DNA of 64,000 nucleotides from an uncultured Bacteroidales bacterium (lineage in GTDB: Bacteria > Bacteroidota > Bacteroidia > Bacteroidales > FEN-979). Below, piece by piece: positions 23,037-32,653 of the stretch. Positions within the stretch are counted from its first letter, which is position 1, and each line of letters begins with the position of its first letter. The stretch is from assembly GCA_903828645.1 (NCBI GenBank), contig CAIKNA010000285.1, positions 1-64,000 on the forward strand, written 5' to 3'. The position numbers and the translations under genes were made by a program. Under the pieces are notes generated by a model, which was not told where the DNA came from, searched no databases, and was given only the letters and a program-made list of their open reading frames with translations.

Positions 23037-23984
23037 ATGCATCAACCTCCTGAAAATCAAAAAGAAAAAGAATATCATTCCAGGATCAGGAAAGTATTGT
23101 CATACATCCAGGAAAATCTTTCAGAAGAACTGCCACTGACAACACTCTCTGAACTAGCCTGTTTCTCGCCATTTCATTTTCAAAAAATATTTTCCCGGTA
23201 TGTTGGTGAATCCCCGAAACAATACATGATGCGGCTGCGTATGGAAAGAATTGCCCACTACCTGGTGCTCTACCCGGCATTGAGCATCGGGGATGCAGCT
23301 TTTCAAAGTGGTTTTTCTTCTTCATCCACCTTTATCCGGGCATTTAAAAAATATTATGGGACGACTCCGGAAGGCTTCAGAAATCTTTCATTGGATGAAA
23401 TCAGCAAGATTGGCACATCGAAACCTCGTAAAGGTCAATCCTATGAACTCCAATCATCCGAATTTTGGAGTCTGAACCTGATGAATGAAGACGTTACAGA
23501 TTTGACTCCTGAAATGAGAATCGGCGTTAAGATGATTCGTTCTTTGAATGTTGCTTTTATCGACTCCCACCTGGGTGATGAAGATGCCATCCCCAATACT
23601 TTCAAAGCGCTGACCCGTTGGGCTGCACCGAGGGACCTGATTACCCCTGACACACAGTTTATCGGTATTTTCCTTGACATGCCCTTTTTCACTGAATACG
23701 ATAAATGCAGGTACAGGTCATGCATCAGTTTACCCGAAGGTTTTATTGCACCAAAAGATATTGGTTCCGCTATAATCCCAGGTGGTAAATATGCCTGTTA
23801 CCCGATGAAAGGATCAATCCGGAGCGTTTTTAAAAGCCTGATAGCCTTCGGTCATGGATGGCTGGAACAATCAGGCTACCAGATTGCTGAGATTACCGGG
23901 TTTGAATTGTACCCGGAGAATCCGGCATCAAGACCCTATGAAAGCATTCAACGACAGATATTCATCCCTGTCAAACCTGCATGA
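23037..23984 (+). CDS. AraC-family regulator with GyrI-like effector domain
   Basis: The 315-residue protein begins with two AraC helix-turn-helix motifs (about residues 20-115), including LSELACFSPFHFQKIFSRYV and GDAAFQSGFSSSSTFIRAF followed by KKYYGTTPEGFR. The C-terminal half (from about 160) is a GyrI-like/SOUL-type small-molecule domain: GGKYACYPMKGS and the terminal YESIQRQIFIPVKP. The order is that of MarA/Rob-type multidrug regulators of the Rob subgroup. Targets are unknown, and the adjacent methyltransferase and membrane-protein genes are possible ones. Confidence 0.9.
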   Translation: MHQPPENQKEKEYHSRIRKVLSYIQENLSEELPLTTLSELACFSPFHFQKIFSRYVGESPKQYMMRLRMERIAHYLVLYPALSIGDAAFQSGFSSSSTFIRAFKKYYGTTPEGFRNLSLDEISKIGTSKPRKGQSYELQSSEFWSLNLMNEDVTDLTPEMRIGVKMIRSLNVAFIDSHLGDEDAIPNTFKALTRWAAPRDLITPDTQFIGIFLDMPFFTEYDKCRYRSCISLPEGFIAPKDIGSAIIPGGKYACYPMKGSIRSVFKSLIAFGHGWLEQSGYQIAEITGFELYPENPASRPYESIQRQIFIPVKPA

Positions 23985-23985
23985 T

Positions 23986-24014
23986 GATTTACGATTTTCG
24001 ATTTTCGATTTTTG
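23986..24014. repeat. Heptamer-type array (gatttac / gattttc)
   Basis: Four degenerate 7-bp words follow the AraC-type stop. They belong to the same atttacg family as the arrays at 17.9 and 46.7 kb. Confidence 0.65.
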
Positions 24015-24119
24015 TGTAATTCAGGATCCGGTCACGGATTGTGCATTGTCAATCATCAAGGCTGACTACATTCGCAACTCGGCATTCGCAAATCTTAAAT
24101 AAACATGGAGGAAAATAAA

Positions 24120-25085
24120 ATGAAAAATGGGCATTGGTTATCAATAATCGGGCACACGAAAATTATTGCAGCAGCCGGAGTCATTGGATCAATTCTGATG
24201 CTGATCCTGATGCCGCAAATGAAATGGTTGGCTGGCCTGACACTGGGCGTTGTACTCATCCACATAGCACTGCTGCTCGTGTTATCCTTGTCGGTGGTGG
24301 TTGTAATGCCAGGGAGTTTAAAACAACGGCTGATGATGTTCGTGCACAGGAAGAGGAATAATAAAAATTTTGACGCGGGCTGGAGTGCCGGCTGGTTAAA
24401 TGGATTCTGGGTGACTTCTGTGGTTTTCCTTGCACTGGCTGTTCACATTTACTTTACATTTCCCGATTTTCAATTACTTGCTTATTTGTTGTTTCTGTTG
24501 TCAGTAAATTTTTTCATCGGGAATCTTATTATCCGCTCCCCTAAGCATACCCGGTACCTGACATTGCCCTGGGTAAAGCTCTATAAGGAAGGGAGTACAC
24601 AAATCCTTGATGCAGGATGCGGGGCCGGAAGGACAACGATTGCCCTGGGTAAAATTTATCCAGGGACCATCACAGCAATCGATCTTTTTAACTCCGACTA
24701 TATTGCCGGTGGCGGAAATACGCTGCTGGAGCGAAACCTGGAGATTGCAGGAATGTCGAACCGGGTGAAGATCGTTAAGGGAGATATTACCAAAACCGCG
24801 TTTCAGGAGGAAACTTTTGATGCCGTGGTCAGCTCATTCATGATTGACCACCTGGGGGATCAAAAATTCAGCGCTTTGCAGGAGATTAACCGGATACTCA
24901 AACCCGGAGGCCGTATGCTGATGATCGTATTTACGCCAAACCTGACATCATTCGCAATCATGAATATCCTCTCCTTGTTCCTGACTTCCGGGAAACAATG
25001 GAAAAAACTTTTTGAGAGGACCACTTTTAAACTGATTGAAGAAGGGGAAGTGAACGGGGGATCCTGGTTTTTAATTGAAAAATGA
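24120..25085 (+). CDS. Membrane-anchored class I SAM-dependent methyltransferase
   Basis: About 321 residues. The N-terminal 140 contain four hydrophobic helices (from ATG 24120: about 13-30, 35-58, 93-113 and 118-135). A cytoplasmic methyltransferase domain follows, with motif I ILDAGCGAGRTT, the acidic AIDLFN, and GDITKTAF and VVSSFMIDHLG as motifs II-IV. An ATG 15 nt upstream (24105) is also in frame, but a Shine-Dalgarno-like ggagg at 24107-24111 sits 8 nt before 24120, making the latter the better start. The substrate is unknown. The stop overlaps the next gene by 4 bp. Confidence 0.82.
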   Translation: MKNGHWLSIIGHTKIIAAAGVIGSILMLILMPQMKWLAGLTLGVVLIHIALLLVLSLSVVVVMPGSLKQRLMMFVHRKRNNKNFDAGWSAGWLNGFWVTSVVFLALAVHIYFTFPDFQLLAYLLFLLSVNFFIGNLIIRSPKHTRYLTLPWVKLYKEGSTQILDAGCGAGRTTIALGKIYPGTITAIDLFNSDYIAGGGNTLLERNLEIAGMSNRVKIVKGDITKTAFQEETFDAVVSSFMIDHLGDQKFSALQEINRILKPGGRMLMIVFTPNLTSFAIMNILSLFLTSGKQWKKLFERTTFKLIEEGEVNGGSWFLIEK

Positions 25086-25732
25086 TCACCATGTACCAGA
25101 TATTCATCGGGAGCCTTATTTTGAGTATTATTCATGCCTTAATCCCTAACCATTGGCTCCCCTTGATTGCCGTCGGAAAAACGGAGAAATGGACGCAAAG
25201 CCAGACCTTATGGGCTACCGTTATCACCGGCACGGCACATACCCTGAGTACCATTATTTTCGGCATTGCAGCAGGTTTTATCGGCTACAGAATGTCAGCA
25301 AAATATTCTATAATTTCTGAAACAATTGCCCCGGGAATCCTTATCGGGTTAGGGCTGATTTATATTTGTCTTGGTTTCCTCCGCCACAGCCACCATCATT
25401 CGTTTGATTTGAAACCGGTGACATCAAAACCCGGACACCAGAAATCCAGGTGGATTGCCGTTCTCACTTCCCTCAGTATCGCTATGTTTCTGACACCTTG
25501 CATCGAAATTGAAGCCTATTACTTCCAGGCAGGTACCATTGGCTGGATCGGAATTTTCATTGTATCGGTGGTTTACCTTGTTACCACTGTTGGGGTCATG
25601 CTCCTTCTTGTTTACCTTGGTATAAGCGGTGTGAAAACTTTCAACGCCCATTTTCTTGAACATCATGAGAAAGGAATAACGGGTGTCGTACTGATTGGCC
25701 TGGGAATCCTGGCTTTGATCATAAAATTTTGA
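25082..25732 (+). CDS. NicO/UreH-like polytopic membrane protein
   Basis: The 216-residue protein has six predicted helices. The first carries IHALIPNHWLPL, which resembles the H-A-x-x-P-D/N-H metal-binding motif of nickel/cobalt and UreH/HupE-type permeases. A His-rich loop, HSHHHSF, lies between helices 3 and 4, and a conserved LTPCIEIEAYYF lies in helix 4. Metal transport or export is inferred but not proven. It is translationally coupled (ATGA) to the upstream methyltransferase gene. Confidence 0.72.
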   Translation: MITMYQIFIGSLILSIIHALIPNHWLPLIAVGKTEKWTQSQTLWATVITGTAHTLSTIIFGIAAGFIGYRMSAKYSIISETIAPGILIGLGLIYICLGFLRHSHHHSFDLKPVTSKPGHQKSRWIAVLTSLSIAMFLTPCIEIEAYYFQAGTIGWIGIFIVSVVYLVTTVGVMLLLVYLGISGVKTFNAHFLEHHEKGITGVVLIGLGILALIIKF

Positions 25733-25827
25733 CGGGGTCCTTTTTGGACAAGCCTATGGTCGTGCGATCGCGCTGTTACTGATTGTTAATGACTTGTTAA
25801 CGCGGTTGATATGCCCCGCAAAAAGAC

Positions 25828-25835
25828 TAATTTTG
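25828..25835 (+). promoter_or_regulatory. Histidine-kinase promoter -7 box TAATTTTG
   Basis: The box ends only 9 nt before ATG 25845, so the mRNA leader should be nearly absent. It supports that start over an in-frame codon at 25794. Confidence 0.6.
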
Positions 25836-25844
25836 CGGTCTTCT

Positions 25845-27098
25845 ATGAAACTGAACCGAACCTGGCTTTTTGTCACAATATCTTCCATCGCACTGTTAAC
25901 TGTGCTGGTAATCCAGGTGAATTGGATATTCCAAACAGCAAAAATAAAGGAAGAACTGTTCAATGAAAAGGCGAACATGGTTCTTTCAAAAACAACCGAT
26001 GCACTGCGTTCTGACAAAGAGACCTGTATGAAAATCGGAGCATGTGCTGAAAGGGATGGCACCTCTGAATCGGCAATAAAATTGGGGAAAAATGAAGTTC
26101 ATAAAATAGATTCGTTACTGACCCATTTTATGAGATTTTACAACTTCCATATCGATTACACTTTTGCGGTGGCCAAACCGGGATGCCTGACCACTTTAAA
26201 TGAAAGCGGGTCTGCCAATTACGTTTATTATAAACCTTTGGAAGGTGAGGCCGGCAAAAATGATTTTGAACTGAAGCTCATCTTTCCTGAGAAAAAGCAT
26301 TACATATTAGCGGAGATGGGGTCTTTGTTTATCACCTCTGTCATCCTGATCCTTGTTGTAATTATCATGTTCTGGCAAACCATCCTGTCGCTCATGAAAG
26401 AGAAAAAAATATCGGAGCACACCGCCGACTTTTTAAATAATATGACCCATGAATTTAAAACTCCATTAACAAACATTGCGCTGGCCGGGAAGATGATCCT
26501 GAAGTATTCCGGTACAAAGGATGGAGATAAAATAAAACATTACTCGGGAATAATTCTTGAAGAGAATGAGAAACTGAGACTTCAGGTCGAGCAGGTACTG
26601 AGTATGACCGCACTTGAGCGGGGTGAAATTCCATTTCGGATAACGGAATTGGATTTCCATGGGCTGATTTATGATGCGCTAAAATGTATCGGCATACAGA
26701 TCGAAAACAAACAGGGGAATTTAAGATTAAACCTGGAAGCCGGAAGGTTTGTGGTAATGGGCGACAGGACACATCTTACCAGTGCGATGTGCAATCTGAT
26801 CGACAACGCTGTCAAATATTCGGGTGACAAACCTGAATTATCCATTCAAACATCCAATATTGGTCAAAATTTAGTTGTTGTTGTTTCCGATCAAGGCATC
26901 GGTATTGAAAGGGAATATCAAAAGAAGGTTTTCGATAAATATTTCAGGGTCCCTACCGGGGATGTGCATGATGTAAAGGGATTTGGACTCGGTTTAGCTT
27001 ATGTAAAAAAGATTTTCGAAATGGTTGGAGGAACCATTGAACTTTATAGCGACAAAGGAAAGGGAACAACATTTACAATTACAATCCCCTATGTCTGA
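25845..27098 (+). CDS. Sensor histidine kinase
   Basis: The 417-residue inner-membrane sensor has helix 1 at about 7-27, a periplasmic domain of about 130 residues with several Cys, and helix 2 at about 160-180. The HisKA H-box FLNNMTHEFKTPLTN has phospho-acceptor His202. The ATPase domain follows, with NLIDNAVKYS (N box), VVSDQGIGI (G1) and GFGLGLAYVK (G2). The signal it senses is unknown. The downstream response regulator starts 8 bp before its stop, so the two form a coupled pair. Confidence 0.93.
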   Translation: MKLNRTWLFVTISSIALLTVLVIQVNWIFQTAKIKEELFNEKANMVLSKTTDALRSDKETCMKIGACAERDGTSESAIKLGKNEVHKIDSLLTHFMRFYNFHIDYTFAVAKPGCLTTLNESGSANYVYYKPLEGEAGKNDFELKLIFPEKKHYILAEMGSLFITSVILILVVIIMFWQTILSLMKEKKISEHTADFLNNMTHEFKTPLTNIALAGKMILKYSGTKDGDKIKHYSGIILEENEKLRLQVEQVLSMTALERGEIPFRITELDFHGLIYDALKCIGIQIENKQGNLRLNLEAGRFVVMGDRTHLTSAMCNLIDNAVKYSGDKPELSIQTSNIGQNLVVVVSDQGIGIEREYQKKVFDKYFRVPTGDVHDVKGFGLGLAYVKKIFEMVGGTIELYSDKGKGTTFTITIPYV

Positions 27099-27792
27099 AG
27101 AAAGGTTTAAAATTCTGCTTGCGGAGGATGACCTTAATTTGGGCATCCTTTTAGTCGATTACCTGGAGACTGTGGGTTTTGACGTGAAACTTTGCAAAGA
27201 CGGCGAACTGGCCTTAAAAGCATTCCAGGGCAATCAATTTGATCTGTGCCTGCTGGACGTCATGATGCCGAAAATGGATGGTTTCACTCTTGCTAAAGAG
27301 ATCAGGTTAAAGGACGAAAAGGTACCAGTTATTTTTATCACTGCAAAGTCATTGAGGGAGGATAAATTAAAGGGATACAGCCTGGGCGCTGACGATTATA
27401 TTACCAAACCATTTGATGAAGAGGAATTGCTTTGGAAGATCAGGGCAGTTATTCGCAGGGTTCATGAAAACAAAGGTGAACGCAGGCCTGAAATTACTTC
27501 ATTGGGAAAATACACCTTTGATAGGAGCAATCAATCCTTAACCATAGGCGGTAAGGTAAAACGAATAACAGAAAAGGAATGTGACATTCTTGGCTATTTA
27601 TCTGCCCATCGGAACAATGTTTTAAAACGGGAAGAGCTTTTAACAGAACTCTGGGGGGAGAACGATTATTTTTTCGGCAGGAGTCTCGATGTCTTCATCA
27701 CCAAAATACGTAAATACCTGAAGGAAGATCCGGAATTAAGCATCGAGAATGTTTTTGGAGTCGGGTTCATATTTAATGTTCCTGCAAAATAG
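27091..27792 (+). CDS. OmpR/PhoB-family response regulator
   Basis: The 233-residue protein has a receiver domain with acidic pair ED at 12-13, phospho-acceptor Asp56 in CLLDVMMP, and Lys in YITKPF. The C-terminal winged-helix DNA-binding domain (about 135-233) includes LTEKECDILGYL-like RITEKECDILGYL and RSLDVFITKIRKYL. ATG 27091 gives a normal receiver N-terminus; the longer in-frame reading begins inside the kinase gene. It is the partner of the kinase immediately upstream. Confidence 0.94.
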   Translation: MSEERFKILLAEDDLNLGILLVDYLETVGFDVKLCKDGELALKAFQGNQFDLCLLDVMMPKMDGFTLAKEIRLKDEKVPVIFITAKSLREDKLKGYSLGADDYITKPFDEEELLWKIRAVIRRVHENKGERRPEITSLGKYTFDRSNQSLTIGGKVKRITEKECDILGYLSAHRNNVLKREELLTELWGENDYFFGRSLDVFITKIRKYLKEDPELSIENVFGVGFIFNVPAK

Positions 27793-28103
27793 CAGTGACC
27801 CTGTTTTTAGATTGTTTTGTACATCAATCTGAAAAGTCTCAAAGCTACGCTTCTGCTCCGGTCATCTTTGATTCGGTTGATCCTTAACCGCATTTCTAAA
27901 TGAATTTTAAACAATCTCTTATGGGGAATAAAAATATTTATCCGTAAAAGAAATCAGCTTGTCGGGTAATCGTCCTTTTATACAAGCTTTAAGCTGGCGA
28001 AAACTATACTGGCGCATATCCTGTTTTCGCAGGCAATTGGTTTCGGGATATCTTAAAGAACCCTTATCTTTGCGCACAAACTCATTAAACCTGCAACTCT
28101 GGC
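27793..28103. other. Gap before cysC; weak hairpin and promoter only
   Basis: A hairpin agattg/caatct lies at about 27818-27840 without a T-run. The only other recognisable element is the cysC promoter at 28065. No gene or RNA is supported. Confidence 0.5.
28065..28072 (+). promoter_or_regulatory. cysC promoter -7 box TATCTTTG
   Basis: A perfect TAnnTTTG box lies 31 nt before the cysC ATG, with a TTG at 28037-28039 in the -33 region. Confidence 0.65.
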
Positions 28104-28712
28104 ATGACACCCATCAACGAAAATATATTCCCTGTATTTCATGAGATACTGGGCAGGGCCGAAAAAGAAACATTATTACACCAGCGGTCAAAAGTGATAT
28201 GGCTTACGGGATTATCAGGGGCTGGAAAAACGACGCTGGCGAAGTATCTCGAAGAGGCGCTCCATAATAAAGGGTTTCTTACCCAGGTCCTTGACGGGGA
28301 CAACATCCGGTCGGGAATCAACAACAACCTTGGTTTTAGCGACAGCGACCGCTACGAAAACATTCGCAGGATCGCCGAGATTTCAAAGTTGTTCATGGAT
28401 TGCGGTGTAATAACCATCAATTGTTTCATCAGCCCTACCGAAGACATCCGCGACCTTGCGCGCCGGATCATTGGACAGGATGATTTCATTGAAGTTTATG
28501 TAAATGCTCCCCTGAACGTTTGTGAAGCACGAGATGTAAAAGGTTTATACACCCGTGCCCGGAGAGGGGAGATCAAGGAGTTTACGGGCATCACCTCGCC
28601 GTTTGAGACACCCGAAAATATTGACCTTGAAATCCGCACCGATCTGCTTTCCATCGAAGAATCGGTTGAACAGATCCTGGAGGTGATCCTGCCTAGGATT
28701 GATTATCATTGA
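28104..28712 (+). CDS. cysC: Adenylylsulfate kinase
   Basis: The 202-residue enzyme phosphorylates APS to PAPS. It carries Walker A GLSGAGKTT (36-44), LDGDNIRSGINNNLGFSDSD as the APS-binding segment, and the CysC-typical NAPLNVCEARDVKGLYTRAR. No ATP sulfurylase (cysDN) or PAPS reductase lies in the window. PAPS might therefore serve sulfation or assimilation using genes located elsewhere. Its 3' end overlaps the convergent repeat-protein gene by 7 bp. Confidence 0.95.
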   Translation: MTPINENIFPVFHEILGRAEKETLLHQRSKVIWLTGLSGAGKTTLAKYLEEALHNKGFLTQVLDGDNIRSGINNNLGFSDSDRYENIRRIAEISKLFMDCGVITINCFISPTEDIRDLARRIIGQDDFIEVYVNAPLNVCEARDVKGLYTRARRGEIKEFTGITSPFETPENIDLEIRTDLLSIEESVEQILEVILPRIDYH

Positions 28713-31700
28713 TCCTGTAAACACCGCACGGAAAAACCATTTCTCCTTCCCGAAGAATAATCAGAAACCGACACAACCGCATTGTTCAATCCATGTGCTT
28801 TGGCCTGCCATAAACCTGTTGGTTCTGAGGACCAGAAAAACGTTGCGGCGAAATCAGGCGGATTGAACGACCAGTTCGTTTGATTCTGGTAAAGAACTCC
28901 TCCCATCAAGGCTTTAAAACTGCCTGCTCCCTTATCTCTGAGTAACTCGCCCGCTGCAGCTTGACCACCATAAAAACCGAACAGTTCAGCCCATTCTGCT
29001 TCTGCCGGAACATGCCATCCCGGAGGGCACAACCCCTGGTGTCCTTCAACGGCCTGATCATATCGCATAAGCTCATCCCATTGATAAATGCCGCCGAAGA
29101 TGTTGCAATTTGCTTCATTGTTGTTGAGGCAATATTTATCATTTACACAATTATCCGTTTGGGGATCAGTCGCGATTTTGAGTGTGCCATAGTTTAAGTT
29201 CCCTGCAAACCAGCATTGGGTTCCTATCCGCACAATCGGGTAAACCCTGAGATCACGCAGGTCGGTTAGAGCCGGATCCACCAGGCAATTTGCAGGAGGC
29301 TCGCCATGGTTGTTTATCACCTGCAACTTGCTTACCGCACACATGCCTGAGGGAGGATATGTATAGGTTACGGTGTGGGCACCCTGGCCGGCAACGGAAG
29401 GATCGAAAAAACCAGTTAATGAATTTACCCCGTCCCCTGAATAAACACCTCCGCTTGGAAGGCCTCCCCTCAGCCTGAAAGGTTTGGCATAGACAGCTGT
29501 TACTATATCATGGCAGGCTGCATAGGTAACCACGGGGACTGTGACCACTGCTATGGTCAGGGATGCACTTATGGCAGGGTTGACCGTCGGACATAAAACA
29601 TCGGCTGTCAATTCGCAGGTGATCTCATCATTGGCGACCGGGATGAAAGAGTAGATGGCATTGGTGGCACCGGGTACAGGCTGACTATTTACTTTCCATT
29701 GATACAAAGGAACAGCCCCGCCATTCACTGGGATGGCTGTGCAGGTTACAGGGGTTCCACCACAAACCAAAGTGGCGGAGACCGAAACCGAAACACTCAC
29801 GTTTACAAGGGGATTCACCGTCATCGTCACCGGGGTGGAAATGGCCGGATTACCTGTCGGACAGGCCGCACTGGAAGCCAGTTTACAGGTAATAACATCA
29901 TTGCTTACGGGGATAATTGAATAGGTGATACCGGTTGCTCCGGAAATTTCGACACCATTTACCTGCCATTGATAGGCAGGTGTCATCCCTTCATTCACGG
30001 GCACTGCCGTGAAGGTTACCGTTGTACCCGAACAAACCTCATCGGTTACGGGTGCAATTGAAATGCTGACCGGAAGGTACGGGTTCACTGTCATGATCAC
30101 GGAACCCGATGCAGAGGGATTAACAAAGGCACAGGTAGCATTTGAAGTCAGTACACAACTGACAAGGTCATTGTTTACCGGCACATAGGTAAAAACAGTG
30201 TTACCCGTTCCTGCATCGGCACCGTTGACCTTCCACTGGTAAGATGGCGCATTGCCGCCGTTGACGGATGTTGCTGTAAAGGTAACGGGCGTCCCGGCGC
30301 AAACCGGGTTTGAAGAGGGTGCAATCGTTATGCTAACGGTAAGAACCGGGTTCACGGTCATGGTCACAGAACCTGAATTAGCCGGGTTGCCTGTTGCACA
30401 CACTGCATTGGAAGTAAGTTCGCAGGTGAGTACATCATCGTTTACCGGGACATAAGTATAACCGGAACCGCCCGTTCCTGCATTCGTTCCATTGACTTTC
30501 CACTGATAGGCTGGCAAAGTTCCCCCGTTGGTGGCAATCGCAGTGAAGAGCACCGGCGTCCCGCCACAAACCGGGTTGGCTGAGGATGAAATCGAAACAC
30601 TTACCGGCAGAATTGGATTCACAAACATGGTCACTGCACCGGATGTAGCCGGGTTCCCCGAAGCACACATTGCATTGGAAGTGAGCTGGCAAGTGATTGC
30701 ATCATTGTTTGCAGGAACATAATTATAAACTGAACCTGCTGTTCCGGCATCGATTCCGTTGACCTTCCACTGATAGGATGGAGCAGTGCCTCCATTGATA
30801 ATGGTGGAAGTAAAAGTGACAGATGTGCCGGCGCATAAGGGGTTGGAAGATGATGCAATCGAAATGGCGACCGGAAGAACCGGGTTAACGGTCATGGTCA
30901 CGGGGGCGGAAGTTGCCGGGCTGCCGGTTGAACAGATCGCATCGGAGGTGAGTTCACATGTGATCACATCATTGTTTGCCGGCAGATATATATACACGGG
31001 ATTACCTGTTCCGGCATTGGTACCGTTGACTTTCCACTGGTAAACCGGTGCAGCGCCGCCATTGGCCACTGTGGCTGTAAAGGAAACGGAGTTGCCCGCA
31101 CATACCGGGTTGGAGGATGGTGCGACCGAAATGGCAGCCGGAAGGACAGGGTTCACAGTCATGGTTAAAATACCGGAGGTTGAGGGATTGCCTGTCGCGC
31201 AGGTTGCATTTGAGGTGAGTTCACAGGTTATCAGGTCATTGTCGGCGGGCAAACAGGTGAAAATTGAAGTGCCTGTTCCAGCATTGGTTCCGTTGACTTT
31301 CCACTGGTACAATGGCACCGTGCCACCATTGATGGTCGTTGCAGTGATGGATATTGGTATTCCGGTACAAACCGGATTGACAGAAGGAGCAATCGAAACA
31401 CTGACCGGCAGGTTTGGGTTAACGGTCATGGTAATGGGTGCCGAAGTATATGGACTTCCTGCGGCACAGACAACATCTGAGGTCAGAGTGCAGGTGACAA
31501 TGTCACCATTTACCGGTGTACAGGTGAATACCGGCCCATTTAAACCGACTGCTCCTCCGTTGACCTTCCATTGAAACAGGGGGGCTGAACCCCCGTTTAT
31601 TGTTGTTGCCGTGTAAGTCACCGCTGTTCCATAGCAGACCGTGCTTCCCGGGCTGGAAGTCACCGAAACGGAAACAGGCAGATTAGGGTTGACTTCGGCA

Positions 31701-32653
31701 AAGATGGGCAGCGATGTAACAGTGTTGGCGGATGAACATGTTGCATTCGACATCAAGGTACAGGTTACAACATCGCCATCTGCCGGGGGATACGAAAATG
31801 TAATGGAATTCGTCCCTGCAGGAAGTCCGTTGACTTTCCATTGAAAGGTAGGATTTGAACCACCATTGGAAGGCCAGCTTGTAAAGGTAACAAAGGTGCC
31901 AGCACACACTGGGCCGGTCGGAGATTCAGTTATAGTGACATTCACGGGTATTGCCAGAACGGTCATGGTAATGACGTTTGAAGGCGAAGGATTCACCGTT
32001 GCACAAGATAACTGGGAGTTCATAAGGCATTGAACAGCATCTCCATCAAGCGGGAAGTACGAATAGGTTGTGCTGCTGGTGCCCACATGGTTACCATTAA
32101 CGTACCACTGGTATGAAGGGGAAGGGCCTCCAAATGTTGAAGTTACGGTAAAAGTCACCGGGGTCAGCGCGCAAATCGGGTTTCCGGATGCAACAATAGT
32201 GACGATCGGGGCAAACGATGAACCGATTATCATGTTGATCCCGTTAGAGTATGCCGGGTTGCCGCTCACGCAAAGTTCACCGGAAGTCATTTTACAGGCG
32301 ATAACATCCCCATCTGCGGGGGCATATTCAAAAACAGGAAGATTTGGTCCGGTATTCGCCCCATTCAGCAGCCACTGGTAAGCCGGGGATACACCTCCGT
32401 TGACCGCATCGGCCGTGTAGGTCACAGGAATTCCGACACAAGCCGGATTTGAAGAACATACAACAGAGACACTTGCCGGTAAAATCGGGTTTACCGACAT
32501 TAAAATCGGGTTTGATGTTGCCGGATTGCCAGTGGCACAGGAAAAGCTTGATGAAAGTTGAAAACAAGCGTTGCGCCACTTTTTAAAACGCTCCAGGTAG
32601 AGGAGGTCAGGGTGGAGGAACCGGTCGTTTTGATATAAATTTTTACCGGACAA
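28706..32653 (-). CDS. Surface repeat protein: 11 Ig-like repeats plus C-terminal FISUMP domain (main frame)
   Basis: The open frame encodes 1,315 residues. From about residue 58 it contains eleven tandem units of about 89 residues, each with a C-x-G-x-P-V-x-F-T-A start, a YQWKVNG core and a C-x-L-T-S-x-x-x-C end. They are probably disulfide-bonded Ig/PKD-like domains. The last 200 residues form a FISUMP domain (VRIGTQCWFAGNLNYG, YQWDELMRY, CPPGWHVPAEAEW, GFSVRCL). The first 30 residues, from ATG 32653, are an out-of-frame reading of the upstream secretion-signal ORF, so this is not the true N-terminus. No T9SS sorting tail is visible. Adhesin or polysaccharide binding is inferred. Confidence 0.8.
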   Translation of the reverse strand: MSGKNLYQNDRFLHPDLLYLERFKKWRNACFQLSSSFSCATGNPATSNPILMSVNPILPASVSVVCSSNPACVGIPVTYTADAVNGGVSPAYQWLLNGANTGPNLPVFEYAPADGDVIACKMTSGELCVSGNPAYSNGINMIIGSSFAPIVTIVASGNPICALTPVTFTVTSTFGGPSPSYQWYVNGNHVGTSSTTYSYFPLDGDAVQCLMNSQLSCATVNPSPSNVITMTVLAIPVNVTITESPTGPVCAGTFVTFTSWPSNGGSNPTFQWKVNGLPAGTNSITFSYPPADGDVVTCTLMSNATCSSANTVTSLPIFAEVNPNLPVSVSVTSSPGSTVCYGTAVTYTATTINGGSAPLFQWKVNGGAVGLNGPVFTCTPVNGDIVTCTLTSDVVCAAGSPYTSAPITMTVNPNLPVSVSIAPSVNPVCTGIPISITATTINGGTVPLYQWKVNGTNAGTGTSIFTCLPADNDLITCELTSNATCATGNPSTSGILTMTVNPVLPAAISVAPSSNPVCAGNSVSFTATVANGGAAPVYQWKVNGTNAGTGNPVYIYLPANNDVITCELTSDAICSTGSPATSAPVTMTVNPVLPVAISIASSSNPLCAGTSVTFTSTIINGGTAPSYQWKVNGIDAGTAGSVYNYVPANNDAITCQLTSNAMCASGNPATSGAVTMFVNPILPVSVSISSSANPVCGGTPVLFTAIATNGGTLPAYQWKVNGTNAGTGGSGYTYVPVNDDVLTCELTSNAVCATGNPANSGSVTMTVNPVLTVSITIAPSSNPVCAGTPVTFTATSVNGGNAPSYQWKVNGADAGTGNTVFTYVPVNNDLVSCVLTSNATCAFVNPSASGSVIMTVNPYLPVSISIAPVTDEVCSGTTVTFTAVPVNEGMTPAYQWQVNGVEISGATGITYSIIPVSNDVITCKLASSAACPTGNPAISTPVTMTVNPLVNVSVSVSVSATLVCGGTPVTCTAIPVNGGAVPLYQWKVNSQPVPGATNAIYSFIPVANDEITCELTADVLCPTVNPAISASLTIAVVTVPVVTYAACHDIVTAVYAKPFRLRGGLPSGGVYSGDGVNSLTGFFDPSVAGQGAHTVTYTYPPSGMCAVSKLQVINNHGEPPANCLVDPALTDLRDLRVYPIVRIGTQCWFAGNLNYGTLKIATDPQTDNCVNDKYCLNNNEANCNIFGGIYQWDELMRYDQAVEGHQGLCPPGWHVPAEAEWAELFGFYGGQAAAGELLRDKGAGSFKALMGGVLYQNQTNWSFNPPDFAATFFWSSEPTGLWQAKAHGLNNAVVSVSDYSSGRRNGFSVRCLQDQ
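29540..32482. repeat. Eleven tandem 267-bp coding repeats
   Basis: The units encode the 89-residue Ig-like domains of the surface protein. Central units (fifth to ninth in protein order) are most alike, sharing the YQWKVNGTNAGTG core. The terminal ones are diverged, the pattern expected from expansion by unequal exchange. Such DNA is prone to copy-number change and assembly collapse. Confidence 0.88.

Noticed and set aside
27818-27840. Hairpin after the response regulator as a terminator
   Set aside because: Weak stem and no T-run.
29540-32482. Repeat cluster considered as a CRISPR or non-coding satellite
   Set aside because: The 267-bp units are open reading frame encoding related Ig-like domains.
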